A DNA stretch of 64,000 bases from Paenibacillus pectinilyticus (GCF_001700435.1 NZ_LYPC01000010.1:221106-285105), one strand, 5' to 3'. Positions 1 to 8,402 are shown, counted from the first letter of the stretch. Made by a program: numbers and translations. The notes: a model not told the origin generated them from the letters alone.

Positions 1-206
1 GCAGACAGCTCGGTTGGCAACCCTTTTTCCGCAAGAAAAAGGATGACTTCCACCTGCGCCTCGGCCTTCAAAGCCTCTTCAATCAAATGATAACCTTCAA
101 TGATATATTTGCCTTGCTTGTCGCGGCCGCGCCGCTCGAGGAGCTGAGCCCAGTCTTTCACTCTCGTATTTTGAACCGACATAATTTCGATATATGAACT
201 CGTCAT
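1..206 (-). CDS. TrmH/SpoU-family RNA 2'-O-methyltransferase, N-terminal part (cut by window edge)
   Basis: Only the first ~68 codons lie in the window. The translation has the small N-terminal substrate-binding domain of SpoU/TrmH-type rRNA methyltransferases: a basic N-terminus, then KYIIEGYHLIEEAL, then a hydrophobic strand (VEVILFLAEKG). The family transfers a methyl group from S-adenosylmethionine to a ribose 2'-OH in 23S rRNA; the catalytic knot domain would be off the left edge. The ATG at 206 lies just after the ktrA stop, so the two are probably cotranscribed. In Bacillus a TrmH-type gene (ysgA) also neighbours sspI, which supports the family call; the exact target nucleotide cannot be told. 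Confidence 0.85.
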   Translation of the reverse strand, partial: MTSSYIEIMSVQNTRVKDWAQLLERRGRDKQGKYIIEGYHLIEEALKAEAQVEVILFLAEKGLPTELS

Positions 207-214
207 GAATGTAC

Positions 215-874
215 CTACTCCGCAAAAGTTACTTCTAAAGTCTGAAGACTCGAATTTTTACCCACAATAACTAAAATATCTTCCTGTTTCAACGCCTCTT
301 CCGCGCTAGGTGGAATAATCATCTTCTCATTCTGTTTAATCGCGATCACATTACAGTCGTATTTGGCGCGCACATCGAGTTGACGCAGGCTTTTGCCAAT
401 CATCTGCTTGGACGCTTTCATTTCTACAATGCTGTAATCAGCCGAAAGTTCTATGTAATCAATAATGTTGGATGAAATCAAATGATGCGCCACACGCTGC
501 CCCATATCACGCTCGGGATAGACAACTTTGTCAGCACCAATTTTCTTAAGTACTTTCCCATGAAGATCATTCACAGCTTTAACCACAGTCGTAGCTATGC
601 CCAATTCCTTAAGAATTAATGTAGTCAGAATGCTCGCTTGAATATCTTCCCCAATGGCCACAACCACAACATCAAAATTCCGAATACCCAACGCTCGCAT
701 AGCTTCTTCATCGGTAGAATCAGCCTGTACGGCATGCGTTACATAGGTGGAAACTTCTTGTATCGTGTCTTCATTCTGATCAATGGCTAGAACCTCGAAC
801 CCTAATTGTGATAGCGTTTTGGCAATGGCAGAGCCGAATCTGCCCATCCCGATGATCGCGAATTGTTTTCTCAC
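215..874 (-). CDS. ktrA: KtrA/TrkA-type potassium-channel gating subunit
   Basis: 219 residues, the normal size for a soluble RCK (regulator of K+ conductance) subunit. An N-terminal Rossmann RCK_N domain (about 1-135) starts with the nucleotide-binding loop GMGRFGSAIAKTL and is followed by an acidic strand end (VLAIDQNED). A RCK_C domain follows (about 135-215, ending near EDILVIVGKN). Family knowledge: the octameric ring binds ATP/ADP or c-di-AMP at the cytoplasmic face of a KtrB/KtrD channel and gates K+ uptake. No channel gene is in the window, which is usual for ktrC-like solitary subunits, so ktrC is an equally good symbol. Start is GTG with GGAGG about 10 bases upstream. Confidence 0.9.
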   Translation of the reverse strand: MRKQFAIIGMGRFGSAIAKTLSQLGFEVLAIDQNEDTIQEVSTYVTHAVQADSTDEEAMRALGIRNFDVVVVAIGEDIQASILTTLILKELGIATTVVKAVNDLHGKVLKKIGADKVVYPERDMGQRVAHHLISSNIIDYIELSADYSIVEMKASKQMIGKSLRQLDVRAKYDCNVIAIKQNEKMIIPPSAEEALKQEDILVIVGKNSSLQTLEVTFAE

Positions 875-1038
875 CGCTCACGTTCCTCCAAATTCCAAGA
901 ATAACTCCCATTATACCACACTTATTAGGGTATTCTAACTCCTGTACAAGGGGCAAGTTGGGGAACAGTGGGAAGGATGAACCCTGCTTCATCTGCACAT
1001 ATTAATAGCGATAATGAAAATGGAAGCGAGGTCCACGA

Positions 1039-1242
1039 ATGAATATCACCCTAAGACAGGCCATCCTCCAGCGAGTAAATAACAAAACAAATGAGGAACT
1101 GAAGGAAATTATTGAAGATTCCATTGGTGGAGAAGAGAAGGTTCTGCCTGGACTCGGTGTGCTTTTTGAAATCATTTGGCAGCATAGTGAAGCCAGTACG
1201 CAGGATACCCTCGTCGCAACACTGAAAGCTCAGCTCGAGTAA
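1039..1242 (+). CDS. sspI: small acid-soluble spore protein I
   Basis: 67 residues with the SspI pattern: MN(I)xLRQAI near the start, EEKVLPGLGVLFEIIWQH in the middle and a short Gln/Leu-rich tail. SspI is a minor spore-core protein expressed in the forespore under SigG in Bacillus; it marks the host as an endospore former. Transcribed divergently from the ktrA/TrmH pair, with a GAGG motif 7 bases before the ATG. The ~145-bp divergent spacer should hold both promoters. Adjacent TrmH-family gene matches the Bacillus ysgA-sspI neighbourhood. Confidence 0.93.
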   Translation: MNITLRQAILQRVNNKTNEELKEIIEDSIGGEEKVLPGLGVLFEIIWQHSEASTQDTLVATLKAQLE

Positions 1243-1390
1243 CATCGACGGATTAAGATCAGGCCTTGGACCATTCGCATGTTAAAAAATAATTCCCAAC
1301 AAGCTAGCTGAGGTCTGCTCAGGCATTCCTTGGCTAGATTTTTCCCCATTGCTTCTATAACAACATAGCGGTTTAATCAAAGCCAGTACA

Positions 1391-1452
1391 ATAAGCAATC
1401 TGAGCTTGCTTATGACAATAGTGTTCCTGTTACATCACTAATTAAGACCACA
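1391..1452. repeat. dispersed intergenic repeat, copy 1
   Basis: Starts with the hairpin ATAAGCAA-tctgag-CTTGCTTAT and, 51 bases after the repeat start, shows TTAAGACCAC. The copies starting at 1504 and 22201 have the same two blocks at the same 51-base offset (ATAAGCCCAC in those copies), so they look like diverged members of one family. Confidence 0.5.
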
Positions 1453-1503
1453 GCAAGTGCTTATTACCTTACATAACCTCGCACTCCGGCTAGTTCACAA
1501 CAT

Positions 1504-1573
1504 TTAAGCACTCGAGCCTTGCTTATGCAATCATTCTTCCATCATTTCAGTCGAATAAGCCCACACGTTTACC
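1504..1573. repeat. dispersed intergenic repeat, copy 2
   Basis: TTAAGCACTCGAGCCTTGCTTAT at the left end (hairpin arms AAGC/GCTT) and ATAAGCCCAC at offset 51 (position 1555). Best matched by the copy at 22201-22270, which has ATAAGCCCAC at exactly the same offset. Confidence 0.5.
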
Positions 1574-1713
1574 CTATTATATAAATTTGCGATTTTGCGG
1601 GCGGGAGCATTCGATATTCGTTATTCGTTATCGTTATTCGTTACCGCATTGACGCACGATTAGCATCAACTAGAAGCATGTCACTCGTTCGCATTCGCAC
1701 CACCGAAAAAATC

Positions 1714-1752
1714 AAAAAAATCCCCCTCGCAACCTATTGCGAGGAGGATTTT
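1714..1752 (-). terminator. Rho-independent terminator of the LacI/Gfo/ThuA operon
   Basis: On the minus strand the stem AATCCTCCTCGCAA / TTGCGAGGGGGATT closes over a short loop and runs into T-rich sequence, directly after the stop of the last operon gene. Confidence 0.85.
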
Positions 1753-1755
1753 CAC

Positions 1756-2850
1756 CTATAGTACCGTATGTGGAATCATCGCGGCCGGCTTCTCACAGCT
1801 GCTCCGCATCACATAATGCTGTCCGCTGTCCGACGCATCATGGAAGCCGTGCATCGCTTCCAGCACGTGATACGCTAGCTCGCCATTCGCACGATGCGCC
1901 GAGCTCTCGCCCGTGATTAGCGCCTGCGCCATCGCGGCAACACCTAGACCGCGGCAATTGTCTTTGTAGCCGTGGGATAACGGGATCGGTTCCCAATCGG
2001 AACCGCCTTTGCGAATCAACACCGGACCGCCGAATGTATTCGGGTCAGGCACACGCAGCGAGCCATGGCTGCCGTAGATTTCAATGTTCGGCAACTGCGT
2101 GCCGCCCATAATATCGAAACTCGTAACGAGCGTAGCAATCGCCCCGCTGTGGAAATCCAACACGCCCGCAATATGCGTTGGCGTATCGACCGTAATCTTT
2201 TGTCCGCGTTTCTTCTCGCTGGAAATCGTACGCTCTGGGAAGCTAACCGCTGTTGAACCCGTTACGCGGCGAATTGGGCCCAGTAATGCCACCAATGCTG
2301 TTAAATAGTACGGCCCCATATCGAACATCGGTCCGCCGCCTTTGGCATAGTAAAACTCTGGATCTGGATGCCAGTTCTCATGCCCTTTACTCATCATGAA
2401 TGCAGTAGCCGCAATCGGAGTACCGATCCAGCCATCCTCAATCAGCTTCAAGCAGGTTTGAATACCGCCGCCAAGGAACGTATCCGGCGCACTTCCGATG
2501 AGCAGCCCTTTGCGCTTAGCCACCTCAAGAATTTGCAAACCTTCTTCCCGTGTTACCGCCAGCGGCTTCTCCACATAAGCGTGTTTGCCTGCTTCCAGAA
2601 TCTGAATGCACACCGCCGCATGCACAGCGGGGATCGTCAAATTAATCACGATATCTACTTGAGGATCACCGAGCAATTGTTCCACCGTATACGCATGAGG
2701 AATCCCAAACTCCTCAGCACGCGCCTGTGCCCTACTCACATCAATATCAGCACACGCGACCAATTCCAAGTGGTCAAAAGTCGGAATATTTTTCATATAA
2801 GCAGCGCTTATATTTCCGCATCCAATGATGCCAACCTTCATCTTACTCAT
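1756..2850 (-). CDS. Gfo/Idh/MocA-family NAD(P)-dependent oxidoreductase
   Basis: About 364 residues. The N-terminal Rossmann fold opens with KVGIIGCGNISAAY (GxGxxx loop) and carries the family signature VEKPLAVTREEG, in which the Lys contacts substrate and cofactor. A C-terminal alpha/beta substrate domain follows (GGGPMFDMGPYY is the typical GG.h.D.G motif). These enzymes oxidise or isomerise hydroxyls of sugars, inositols or amino sugars; the substrate cannot be named. I chose ATG 2850 because it is preceded by GGGGG at 10 bases; a longer frame to 2886 overlaps the upstream ThuA gene. Last gene of a LacI-headed operon with a second paralogue and a ThuA protein, a set typical of trehalose- or inositol-like sugar catabolism. 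Confidence 0.88.
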   Translation of the reverse strand: MSKMKVGIIGCGNISAAYMKNIPTFDHLELVACADIDVSRAQARAEEFGIPHAYTVEQLLGDPQVDIVINLTIPAVHAAVCIQILEAGKHAYVEKPLAVTREEGLQILEVAKRKGLLIGSAPDTFLGGGIQTCLKLIEDGWIGTPIAATAFMMSKGHENWHPDPEFYYAKGGGPMFDMGPYYLTALVALLGPIRRVTGSTAVSFPERTISSEKKRGQKITVDTPTHIAGVLDFHSGAIATLVTSFDIMGGTQLPNIEIYGSHGSLRVPDPNTFGGPVLIRKGGSDWEPIPLSHGYKDNCRGLGVAAMAQALITGESSAHRANGELAYHVLEAMHGFHDASDSGQHYVMRSSCEKPAAMIPHTVL

Positions 2851-2870
2851 CGCCTGATTTCCCCCTATAG

Positions 2871-3503
2871 TTAGCGTGTTGCCCAAAGCAATCCGCGTCG
2901 CATCAATTCTAATGTTTCTGGCATGCGAACAATATTGGCTTGATGGCCGAGTGAATTATAATACACTTTGCCTGCTCCGTATGTTTTGGTCCAAACAACC
3001 GGCATTTCTACATCGCCGAAGTCAGTCACCGCATGTACCTGAATCGCAGGGTCCACATGCATGTAATATTTTTCAGAAACGACGACGAAATCCTCCATGC
3101 CTTGAGTCAATGGCTGCTCGCGATCTTTCAACCGCACCGTATATGTAACTCCGTCATTCCCCGGATGCGCCACCCATTGGCCGCCTACCATGTACTGATA
3201 CTCAACCTCATTTCGAAACGAATCGCCCATTCCGCCATGACACCCAGCAATCCCTGTTCCGCCATCTTTGACTGCATTAAGCAGAGGGGTTAGCTGCTCT
3301 TTCTCTATTTTCCCCATCGTCCACACAGGAACAACCAGATCGATATGCGCCAAACGTTCCTCATCACGGAAACTATCGAGCGTATCCGATACCTCAACGC
3401 CATAGCCTTCTTCCCGTAATAGGCCTGCAAAAATCCCCGCAACCTCCTCGGGTTGATGACCATCCCAGCCACCCCATACGATCAAAGCTTGCTTTTGACT
3501 CAT
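2871..3503 (-). CDS. ThuA-domain protein
   Basis: 210 residues filling one ThuA domain, a class I glutamine-amidotransferase-like fold. Visible features: ALIVWGGWDGHQPEE at the N-terminus, the GIAGCHGGMGDSF segment at the position of the nucleophile elbow, and GAGKVYYNSLGHQ near the end, all standard for the family. ThuA proteins accompany sugar dehydrogenases; in rhizobia they help convert trehalose to 3-keto-trehalose, but the biochemical role is poorly defined. Lies 20 bases upstream of one dehydrogenase and 29 bases downstream of the other, so the three genes are surely cotranscribed. Confidence 0.88.
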   Translation of the reverse strand: MSQKQALIVWGGWDGHQPEEVAGIFAGLLREEGYGVEVSDTLDSFRDEERLAHIDLVVPVWTMGKIEKEQLTPLLNAVKDGGTGIAGCHGGMGDSFRNEVEYQYMVGGQWVAHPGNDGVTYTVRLKDREQPLTQGMEDFVVVSEKYYMHVDPAIQVHAVTDFGDVEMPVVWTKTYGAGKVYYNSLGHQANIVRMPETLELMRRGLLWATR

Positions 3504-3532
3504 GTTAACCTCTCCCTCTCTCCATAGCCCTT

Positions 3533-4696
3533 CTATACTTCGCTAATACTCACCCAACGACGCTGCGCGATAGATTGATCCACGGCTTCCAACACCTCTT
3601 GGCACTTGACGCCATCAACGAAATTCGGAACTGGCTGACGATCCTCTGACAGCGCTGTCATCAACTCGACAACTTCATGCACAAAGGTATGCTCATAGCC
3701 AATCGTATGTCCTGCCGGCCACCAAGCATCCATATAGGCGTGTGAGGCATCTGTCGCTAGAACGCGTCTAAAGCCCTGAACATCCTCATCATCACTTGTA
3801 AAATAAACCTGCAATTCATTTAATCGCTCGAAATCGAATTTCACACTGCCCTTACTGCCGTTAATTTCAAAAGAGTTCGTACACCGATGCCCTGGTGCAA
3901 AACGCGTGGCCTCGAAGCTGCCCAATGCGCCATTCGCGAAGCGCGCCATGAATAAGGTCGCATCATCCACCGTAACAGGACCATGCGGCGCATCTTTGCT
4001 GCCTTTGGCACTAAGACCTGTCATCGATGTCGGCAGTGGCCGTTCTTTGATAAACGTTTCACTCATCCCGATGACCTCGGTCATGTCACCCACAAGGAAG
4101 TGCGCGAGATCGATCAGATGCGCGCCCAGATCGCCGTGCGAGCCTGAACCTGCGATCTCCTTCTGCAAGCGCCACACCAACGGGAATGTCGGATCAACGA
4201 TCCAATCCTGCAGGAACCAAGCACGGAAGTGGTAGATTTGGCCGAGACGGCCGCTCTCCACGAGCTTCTTCGCCAGCTGTACCGCTGGCGCAAAACGATA
4301 GTTGAAGCCAACCATGTGCTTCACGCCCGCTTCTTCCGCCGCTTCCAGCATCTCCCTTGCATCCGCAAGGGTCAGCGCCAGCGGCTTCTCGCAGAACAAA
4401 TGCTTGCCGGCCTTCGCCGCCGCCAATGCAATTTCCTTGTGCGCATCACTGGGCGCATTGATATCGACCACGTCGATATCAGGGTGCGTGACCAGCTCGC
4501 GCCAATCGGTGACATACCCGTCCCAGCCGAATTGTTCGGCTGCCTGACGCACGCCGTCTTCGTCCCGACCGCAGATGAGCTTCATCTTCGGAATCGCCGT
4601 CTGCGGGAAAAACATAGGTAAATCTTTATAAGCATGGCTATGCGCTTTACCCATAAACTTATAGCCAATCATTCCGATATTAAATGTTTTTTTCAC
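3533..4696 (-). CDS. Gfo/Idh/MocA-family oxidoreductase (second paralogue)
   Basis: About 387 residues. NIGMIGYKFMGKAHSHAY replaces the usual GxGxxG with GYKFMG, a variant common in one branch of the family. FCEKPLALT is the catalytic EKP motif, and SGSHGDLGAHLIDLAHFL is the substrate-domain motif. The start is taken as GTG 4696 because GGGGAGG sits 9 bases before it; a TTG at 4714 lies on top of that ribosome binding site and is unlikely. Works with the ThuA protein and the other dehydrogenase, presumably in successive oxidations of one imported sugar. Controlled by the LacI gene upstream, from which it is separated by a heptamer tandem repeat. Confidence 0.88.
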   Translation of the reverse strand: MKKTFNIGMIGYKFMGKAHSHAYKDLPMFFPQTAIPKMKLICGRDEDGVRQAAEQFGWDGYVTDWRELVTHPDIDVVDINAPSDAHKEIALAAAKAGKHLFCEKPLALTLADAREMLEAAEEAGVKHMVGFNYRFAPAVQLAKKLVESGRLGQIYHFRAWFLQDWIVDPTFPLVWRLQKEIAGSGSHGDLGAHLIDLAHFLVGDMTEVIGMSETFIKERPLPTSMTGLSAKGSKDAPHGPVTVDDATLFMARFANGALGSFEATRFAPGHRCTNSFEINGSKGSVKFDFERLNELQVYFTSDDEDVQGFRRVLATDASHAYMDAWWPAGHTIGYEHTFVHEVVELMTALSEDRQPVPNFVDGVKCQEVLEAVDQSIAQRRWVSISEV

Positions 4697-4725
4697 AGAT
4701 ACACGCCTCCCCAAAGTGTGTTAAG

Positions 4726-4781
4726 TTTACGCTTTACGCTTTACGCTTTACGCTTTACTCTTTACGCCTTACGCCTTACGC
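4726..4781. repeat. heptanucleotide tandem repeat, 8 units
   Basis: Eight consecutive 7-base units of TTTACGC (one TTTACTC, two CTTACGC) plus a decayed ninth, starting one base from the LacI-gene stop codon (4783-4785) and ending about 14 bases before the next gene's ribosome binding site. On the transcript it reads (GCGTAAR)n. Unit number could vary by slippage and change intergenic spacing. Confidence 0.9.
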
Positions 4782-4782
4782 T

Positions 4783-5817
4783 CTACACTCCACCCTTGCC
4801 AATCCTCGAAGATTGCCTAACAATCAGCTCTGTAGGCAGTTTCACTTGCAGCTCGTGCTCGACTGCTCCATGCCCAACACGAGCAAGCACAGCGCGTGCC
4901 GCCTGCTTCCCCATCTCAAAGAAGGGAACCCCTATGGAGCTAAGCGGTGGATCACTGAGCTTCGCTGCATCCGAATTATCGCAGCCGATAACTGCGAAAT
5001 CTCGTCCAGCTACCCAGCCTCGCTCACGAAGACCTTGCATCAGACCGATGGCCATCCGATCATTTGCGGCGAATATCGCCTCAACCCGATCACGCATCTC
5101 CCACAGCTTGGCCGCTGCCTCGTAGCCGCTCGTCCGGCTATAATTCCCCTCAAACATAAGCTCAGGTTCTATCGTAAGACCCGCTTCTAACATCGCTTTC
5201 TCATAGCCATGAAGCCGATCCAACGAGTTGGAATACTGGGGTGATCCATTAAGGAAAGCGATTTTTTGATACCCTTCGGCCAGTAAATGCCGCACCGCCT
5301 GATAGCTGCCCTCCACATGATCTGCATCAACTTCTAAGAAGGAAAGCCCCTCAAATCGTTGATTGACCAAACAAAATGAATGACCTTGCTCCTGTAATTG
5401 TATCAGTGAGTTTCGCTGGGATTCGGTATCTCGCGCTCCCAAGATGACACAGGCATCAACCTTTTGCGAACGATATAGCCGGCCATAATCCAACTCATCG
5501 TCAGGTGTCAGCAAGGACAGCAGCATATCATAGCCTTGTTCTCGGACTTGCTCACCAATCCCGCTCAAGATCTCTGCGAAATAAAATGCGGAAAACAAAT
5601 GCACCTTCGGCATGTACGGAAGGATCACACCCAAGTTGCCGCTGCGCCTCCGTGCGAAGCTTTGTGCAATCGCATTAGGATGATAACCAAGCACTTTGGC
5701 AGCTTCAAGTACACGTTCCTTGGTAGCAGCTTTCATCGGGCCCAACCCATTAAACACACGAGATACGGTCGCCTCAGAAACATGGGCTAACTCAGCAACC
5801 TCTTTTCTCGTTACCAT
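4783..5817 (-). CDS. LacI-family transcriptional repressor
   Basis: 344 residues. N-terminal LacI helix-turn-helix (TRKEVAELAHVSEATVSRVF, about 3-22) with hinge helix up to about residue 60 (HPNAIAQSFA), then a periplasmic-binding-protein-like effector domain (SGNLGVILPYMPK ... VIGCDNSDAAKL ... LIVRQSS). ATG 5817 is chosen since AAAGGAG is 8 bases upstream; the longer frame to 5880 would include the promoter and operator. First gene of the operon with the two Gfo/Idh/MocA enzymes and ThuA. The palindrome at 5852-5869 overlaps its own promoter, so it most likely represses itself and the operon until a sugar-derived inducer appears. Confidence 0.92.
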   Translation of the reverse strand: MVTRKEVAELAHVSEATVSRVFNGLGPMKAATKERVLEAAKVLGYHPNAIAQSFARRRSGNLGVILPYMPKVHLFSAFYFAEILSGIGEQVREQGYDMLLSLLTPDDELDYGRLYRSQKVDACVILGARDTESQRNSLIQLQEQGHSFCLVNQRFEGLSFLEVDADHVEGSYQAVRHLLAEGYQKIAFLNGSPQYSNSLDRLHGYEKAMLEAGLTIEPELMFEGNYSRTSGYEAAAKLWEMRDRVEAIFAANDRMAIGLMQGLRERGWVAGRDFAVIGCDNSDAAKLSDPPLSSIGVPFFEMGKQAARAVLARVGHGAVEHELQVKLPTELIVRQSSRIGKGGV

Positions 5818-5851
5818 GTTACTTAGCTCCTTTCTCTTCATTTCCGACACT

Positions 5852-5869
5852 AATGTACACGCGTACATT
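5852..5869 (-). promoter_or_regulatory. LacI-type operator
   Basis: Perfect 7-base inverted repeat AATGTAC-acgc-GTACATT with a central CG, the classic shape of LacI-family operators. It lies 35 bases upstream of the LacI start and overlaps the -10 region. Confidence 0.8.
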
Positions 5870-5896
5870 TTCTCATCCAAACGTCATTTTTGTCAA
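5867..5896 (-). promoter_or_regulatory. SigA-like promoter of the LacI operon
   Basis: Minus strand: perfect -35 TTGACA (5896-5891), 18-base spacer, weak -10 GAAAAT (5872-5867). The operator overlaps the -10, consistent with repression by blocking RNA polymerase. The rest of the spacer up to about 6087 is AT-rich with nothing else recognisable. Confidence 0.6.
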
Positions 5897-6210
5897 CACA
5901 AATTACAGAAAAACTCCCCCAATGTATCGTTCGTCATTTTTCGACATTTTCATTAAGTTTTCATCAATATACGCGAAAATAATGACCATTTTTTGTCATA
6001 AAAGCAAACTGTTAATCTTGTTTAAATCCGCTCCGCGATTTATGATAAAAGGTAATGTGACAACTTTGAGATGGAAATGAGTGATAGCAACTGAAAGCAA
6101 TCTGGCGCCATTTTCACTTCGCAGCTTTAACAACGATCGATGCTTTCAAAAGCAGATCACAAGTCACTCGTGTTCACACTCGTGAGCAGCTGCTAAAACG
6201 CTTAGAGCAT

Positions 6211-7461
6211 GTGATTCGCAAATCATTCCATGCTTCCTCATCTCCACTACGTCCACTTCTTGTCTTCGATGTGGATCGTTTTCGCCAAGTGAATTTCTCA
6301 CTGGGCTATGCATGCGGAGATTTTCTATTACAAGAAATAGGTCGCCGATTACAACTGCTCGAGGACCTCGATTTCGTTGCCCGTTCAGGCGATAATGAAT
6401 ATACCCTTCTTCTTCGTGCACACACACAAGATGAGCTTGGAGCCACACTACATCGTGTTCAACAAGTATTTGCCGTTCCTTTTTCATGGCAGGGTCAAGA
6501 ATGTTTTCTAAGCGCAAGCTTTGGCTTAAGCGCTCTTTCCCTGACCACGGAGACCATCTCACAAGCCTTAAGTCAGGCTGAGCAAGCACTTCTTGTCGCC
6601 AAACAAACTGGCAAAAACAAACTCATCACCTATCAACCCACACCAACACCAACCAGACATCTCTTCGCTAGTCAAATTCAAATGGAAACCGATCTTCGGA
6701 AAGCGATCATGGAGAATCAACTTCTCCTGTACTATCAACCGCGGCTCGAATTATCAACAGGGCAAATTATTTGCTTAGAAGCCTTAGTTCGCTGGAACCA
6801 TCCAACATATGGCATGATTGCTCCTGCCGATTTTATTCCTCTCGCGGAGGAATCCGGTCTTATTCTGCCGCTTGGCGAATGGGTGCTGCGTGAAGCTTGT
6901 CTCCAGAAAGCACGCTGGTTAGCCGAAAATAAACTCGATTATCAGGTCGCCGTTAATATTTCACCCTGCCAATTTCAGGATGAGGCGTTCGCTGATAAAG
7001 CGATTCACATTATTGAGCAAACGGGCATTAATCCTGCGTACCTCGAATTCGAAATTACCGAAAGTTCGATAATGCAAAACATGGAGAAAACAATCGCCGT
7101 TCTAGATAAGCTATGTGCCAAAGGTATCTCCATCTCCATTGATGACTTTGGAATTGGCTATTCATCCTTGAATTACCTGAAGGAATTCCCGATCCATTGC
7201 CTCAAAATTGACCGTTCTTTTGTAAAAAATATCCAAAGCAATTCCAACGATTGGGCCATCACGAATGCCATCATTCATCTCGGACATGCCCTTAATATTC
7301 AAGTTGTGGCCGAAGGGGTCGAGGAAGTCGGGCAGCTCGATATTCTCAAAGAAACCACCTGTACCACAATCCAAGGCTACTTGCTCAGCCCACCCATTTC
7401 CGCAGCTGAAATTGAATTAACCTTTCATCGCGAAGACAACAGACCGGTTATGATTTCATAA
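6211..7461 (+). CDS. degenerate-GGDEF/EAL-domain protein, probable c-di-GMP phosphodiesterase
   Basis: A GGDEF domain (about residues 1-145) has SGDNEYTLLL where active cyclases have GGDEF, so it should be catalytically dead and perhaps regulatory. The EAL domain (about 165-405) looks intact: EALVRW, NISPCQFQ, EITES, DDFGIGYSS, KIDRSFV, AEGVEE and QGYLLS carry the metal-binding and general-base residues, predicting hydrolysis of c-di-GMP to pGpG. The 5' end is a problem. GTG 6211 has no visible ribosome binding site, and the frame stays open upstream to 6088 with GGDEF-like sequence (TREQLLKRLEHVI), but it holds no ATG, GTG or TTG. The true start may be a rare codon, or the 5' part may be decayed. 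Convergent with, and overlapping by 6 bases, the next gene. Confidence 0.82.
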   Translation: MIRKSFHASSSPLRPLLVFDVDRFRQVNFSLGYACGDFLLQEIGRRLQLLEDLDFVARSGDNEYTLLLRAHTQDELGATLHRVQQVFAVPFSWQGQECFLSASFGLSALSLTTETISQALSQAEQALLVAKQTGKNKLITYQPTPTPTRHLFASQIQMETDLRKAIMENQLLLYYQPRLELSTGQIICLEALVRWNHPTYGMIAPADFIPLAEESGLILPLGEWVLREACLQKARWLAENKLDYQVAVNISPCQFQDEAFADKAIHIIEQTGINPAYLEFEITESSIMQNMEKTIAVLDKLCAKGISISIDDFGIGYSSLNYLKEFPIHCLKIDRSFVKNIQSNSNDWAITNAIIHLGHALNIQVVAEGVEEVGQLDILKETTCTTIQGYLLSPPISAAEIELTFHREDNRPVMIS

Positions 7462-8274
7462 CCGGCCGTAGGCTTTCGCGTATTTTTTTATTTTTGCAAA
7501 TATGCGCTTATCGCTTAATCTTCGGAAAATATACGGATCAGGACTCGTATTCACCTCTAGAATCCAAGGATTCAGGTCTTTATCTAGGGCTACATCGACC
7601 CCAATCTCTTTAACCCCTTTATAGCGGGCGTTGATCGCCTTAGCCACCTGAACACCCATGGTCTGAAGCTGCCCAACATACCCTTTTCGCTTGCTTGGAG
7701 GTAAGTATGACTTCAGCAATGTGTCAACAGATTTCAATGTGCCCCCATTATGAAAATTCGTAACAATCTTCCTTGGATGTGCCACACGGCCGATGATGCC
7801 GGTTGTCTCCCATTTGTGCCCGGGCGTCTGCTGTACCATGACACGCAGATCGAATCGGTTCCCTTTATAGGTCAATAAATGTATCCCCTTCTGAACTAAA
7901 TAAGGCCGTTTGCTGGTCACTTTCGAGAGCGACTTATATAGATCCTTGTATGTCTTGAATCGTTGGAGTCGGACCCCCTCTTGGAACGAATAGGGCTTCA
8001 CTGCTTCATCTCCAGCTTGCTCGACACGTATCACACCATTTCCAAACATCCCAACGTTGGGTTTCACATAGACCATTCTATATTTTTCTAACATATTCTT
8101 TAAGGTCGCGGCTGTAAGTCTTTTGGTGAGCGGTATATATTTACGAAGGTCGTCCTTCGCCTCAATGGCTCTTGTTTTCCCAATTTTACTGCTCACGTAC
8201 CTTGCCTTATTCAAGCTTAACGGTTTCCTGATGTGCTTCTTTAAGTTCAGCGGTTTCGTTGTACGCTTCTTCAT
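7456..8274 (-). CDS. YheC/YheD-type ATP-grasp protein (spore-coat associated family)
   Basis: 272 residues with a basic N-terminal tail (about 1-35) followed by an ATP-grasp domain. Visible motifs: VYVKPNVGMFGNGV (ATP-binding Lys and glycine loop), YLVQKGI, NRFDLRVMVQ, and the metal-binding end EIGVDVALDKDLNPWILEVNTSPD. The YheC/YheD family is found on Bacillus endospores, and paralogues occur in many copies in Paenibacillus; the ligase substrate is unknown. The gene runs convergent to the EAL gene, with the last codons overlapping. Separated from prfC by a terminator, so it has its own promoter in the ~125-bp spacer. Confidence 0.88.
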   Translation of the reverse strand: MKKRTTKPLNLKKHIRKPLSLNKARYVSSKIGKTRAIEAKDDLRKYIPLTKRLTAATLKNMLEKYRMVYVKPNVGMFGNGVIRVEQAGDEAVKPYSFQEGVRLQRFKTYKDLYKSLSKVTSKRPYLVQKGIHLLTYKGNRFDLRVMVQQTPGHKWETTGIIGRVAHPRKIVTNFHNGGTLKSVDTLLKSYLPPSKRKGYVGQLQTMGVQVAKAINARYKGVKEIGVDVALDKDLNPWILEVNTSPDPYIFRRLSDKRIFAKIKKYAKAYGRL

Positions 8275-8349
8275 CTGATGCCTCCAGTTTCGAATATTTA
8301 CCCCATCCTAGTGTATGAAGGCAACGATTCATTGGCGACTCAGCATGCA

Positions 8350-8391
8350 AAGAAGAGGCTATCCCTGACCTTGATCAGGAACGCCTCTTCG
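8350..8391 (-). terminator. prfC terminator
   Basis: Imperfect hairpin GAAGAGGC...CCTG / CAGG...GCCTCTTC just after the prfC stop on the minus strand, followed by TTTG. Confidence 0.7.
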
Positions 8392-8402
8392 TTATCTATC
8401 TT

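Larger units (their letters stand above)
1243..1755. other. intergenic region, 513 bp, with diverged repeats
   Basis: No convincing gene. It holds a possible weak terminator hairpin for sspI (about 1303-1350, GCTAG...CTAG followed by ATTTTT), two diverged copies of a dispersed hairpin-forming repeat (from 1391 and from 1504), a short TTATTCG-type simple repeat near 1615-1645, and the terminator of the downstream minus-strand operon at 1714-1752. Confidence 0.6.
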
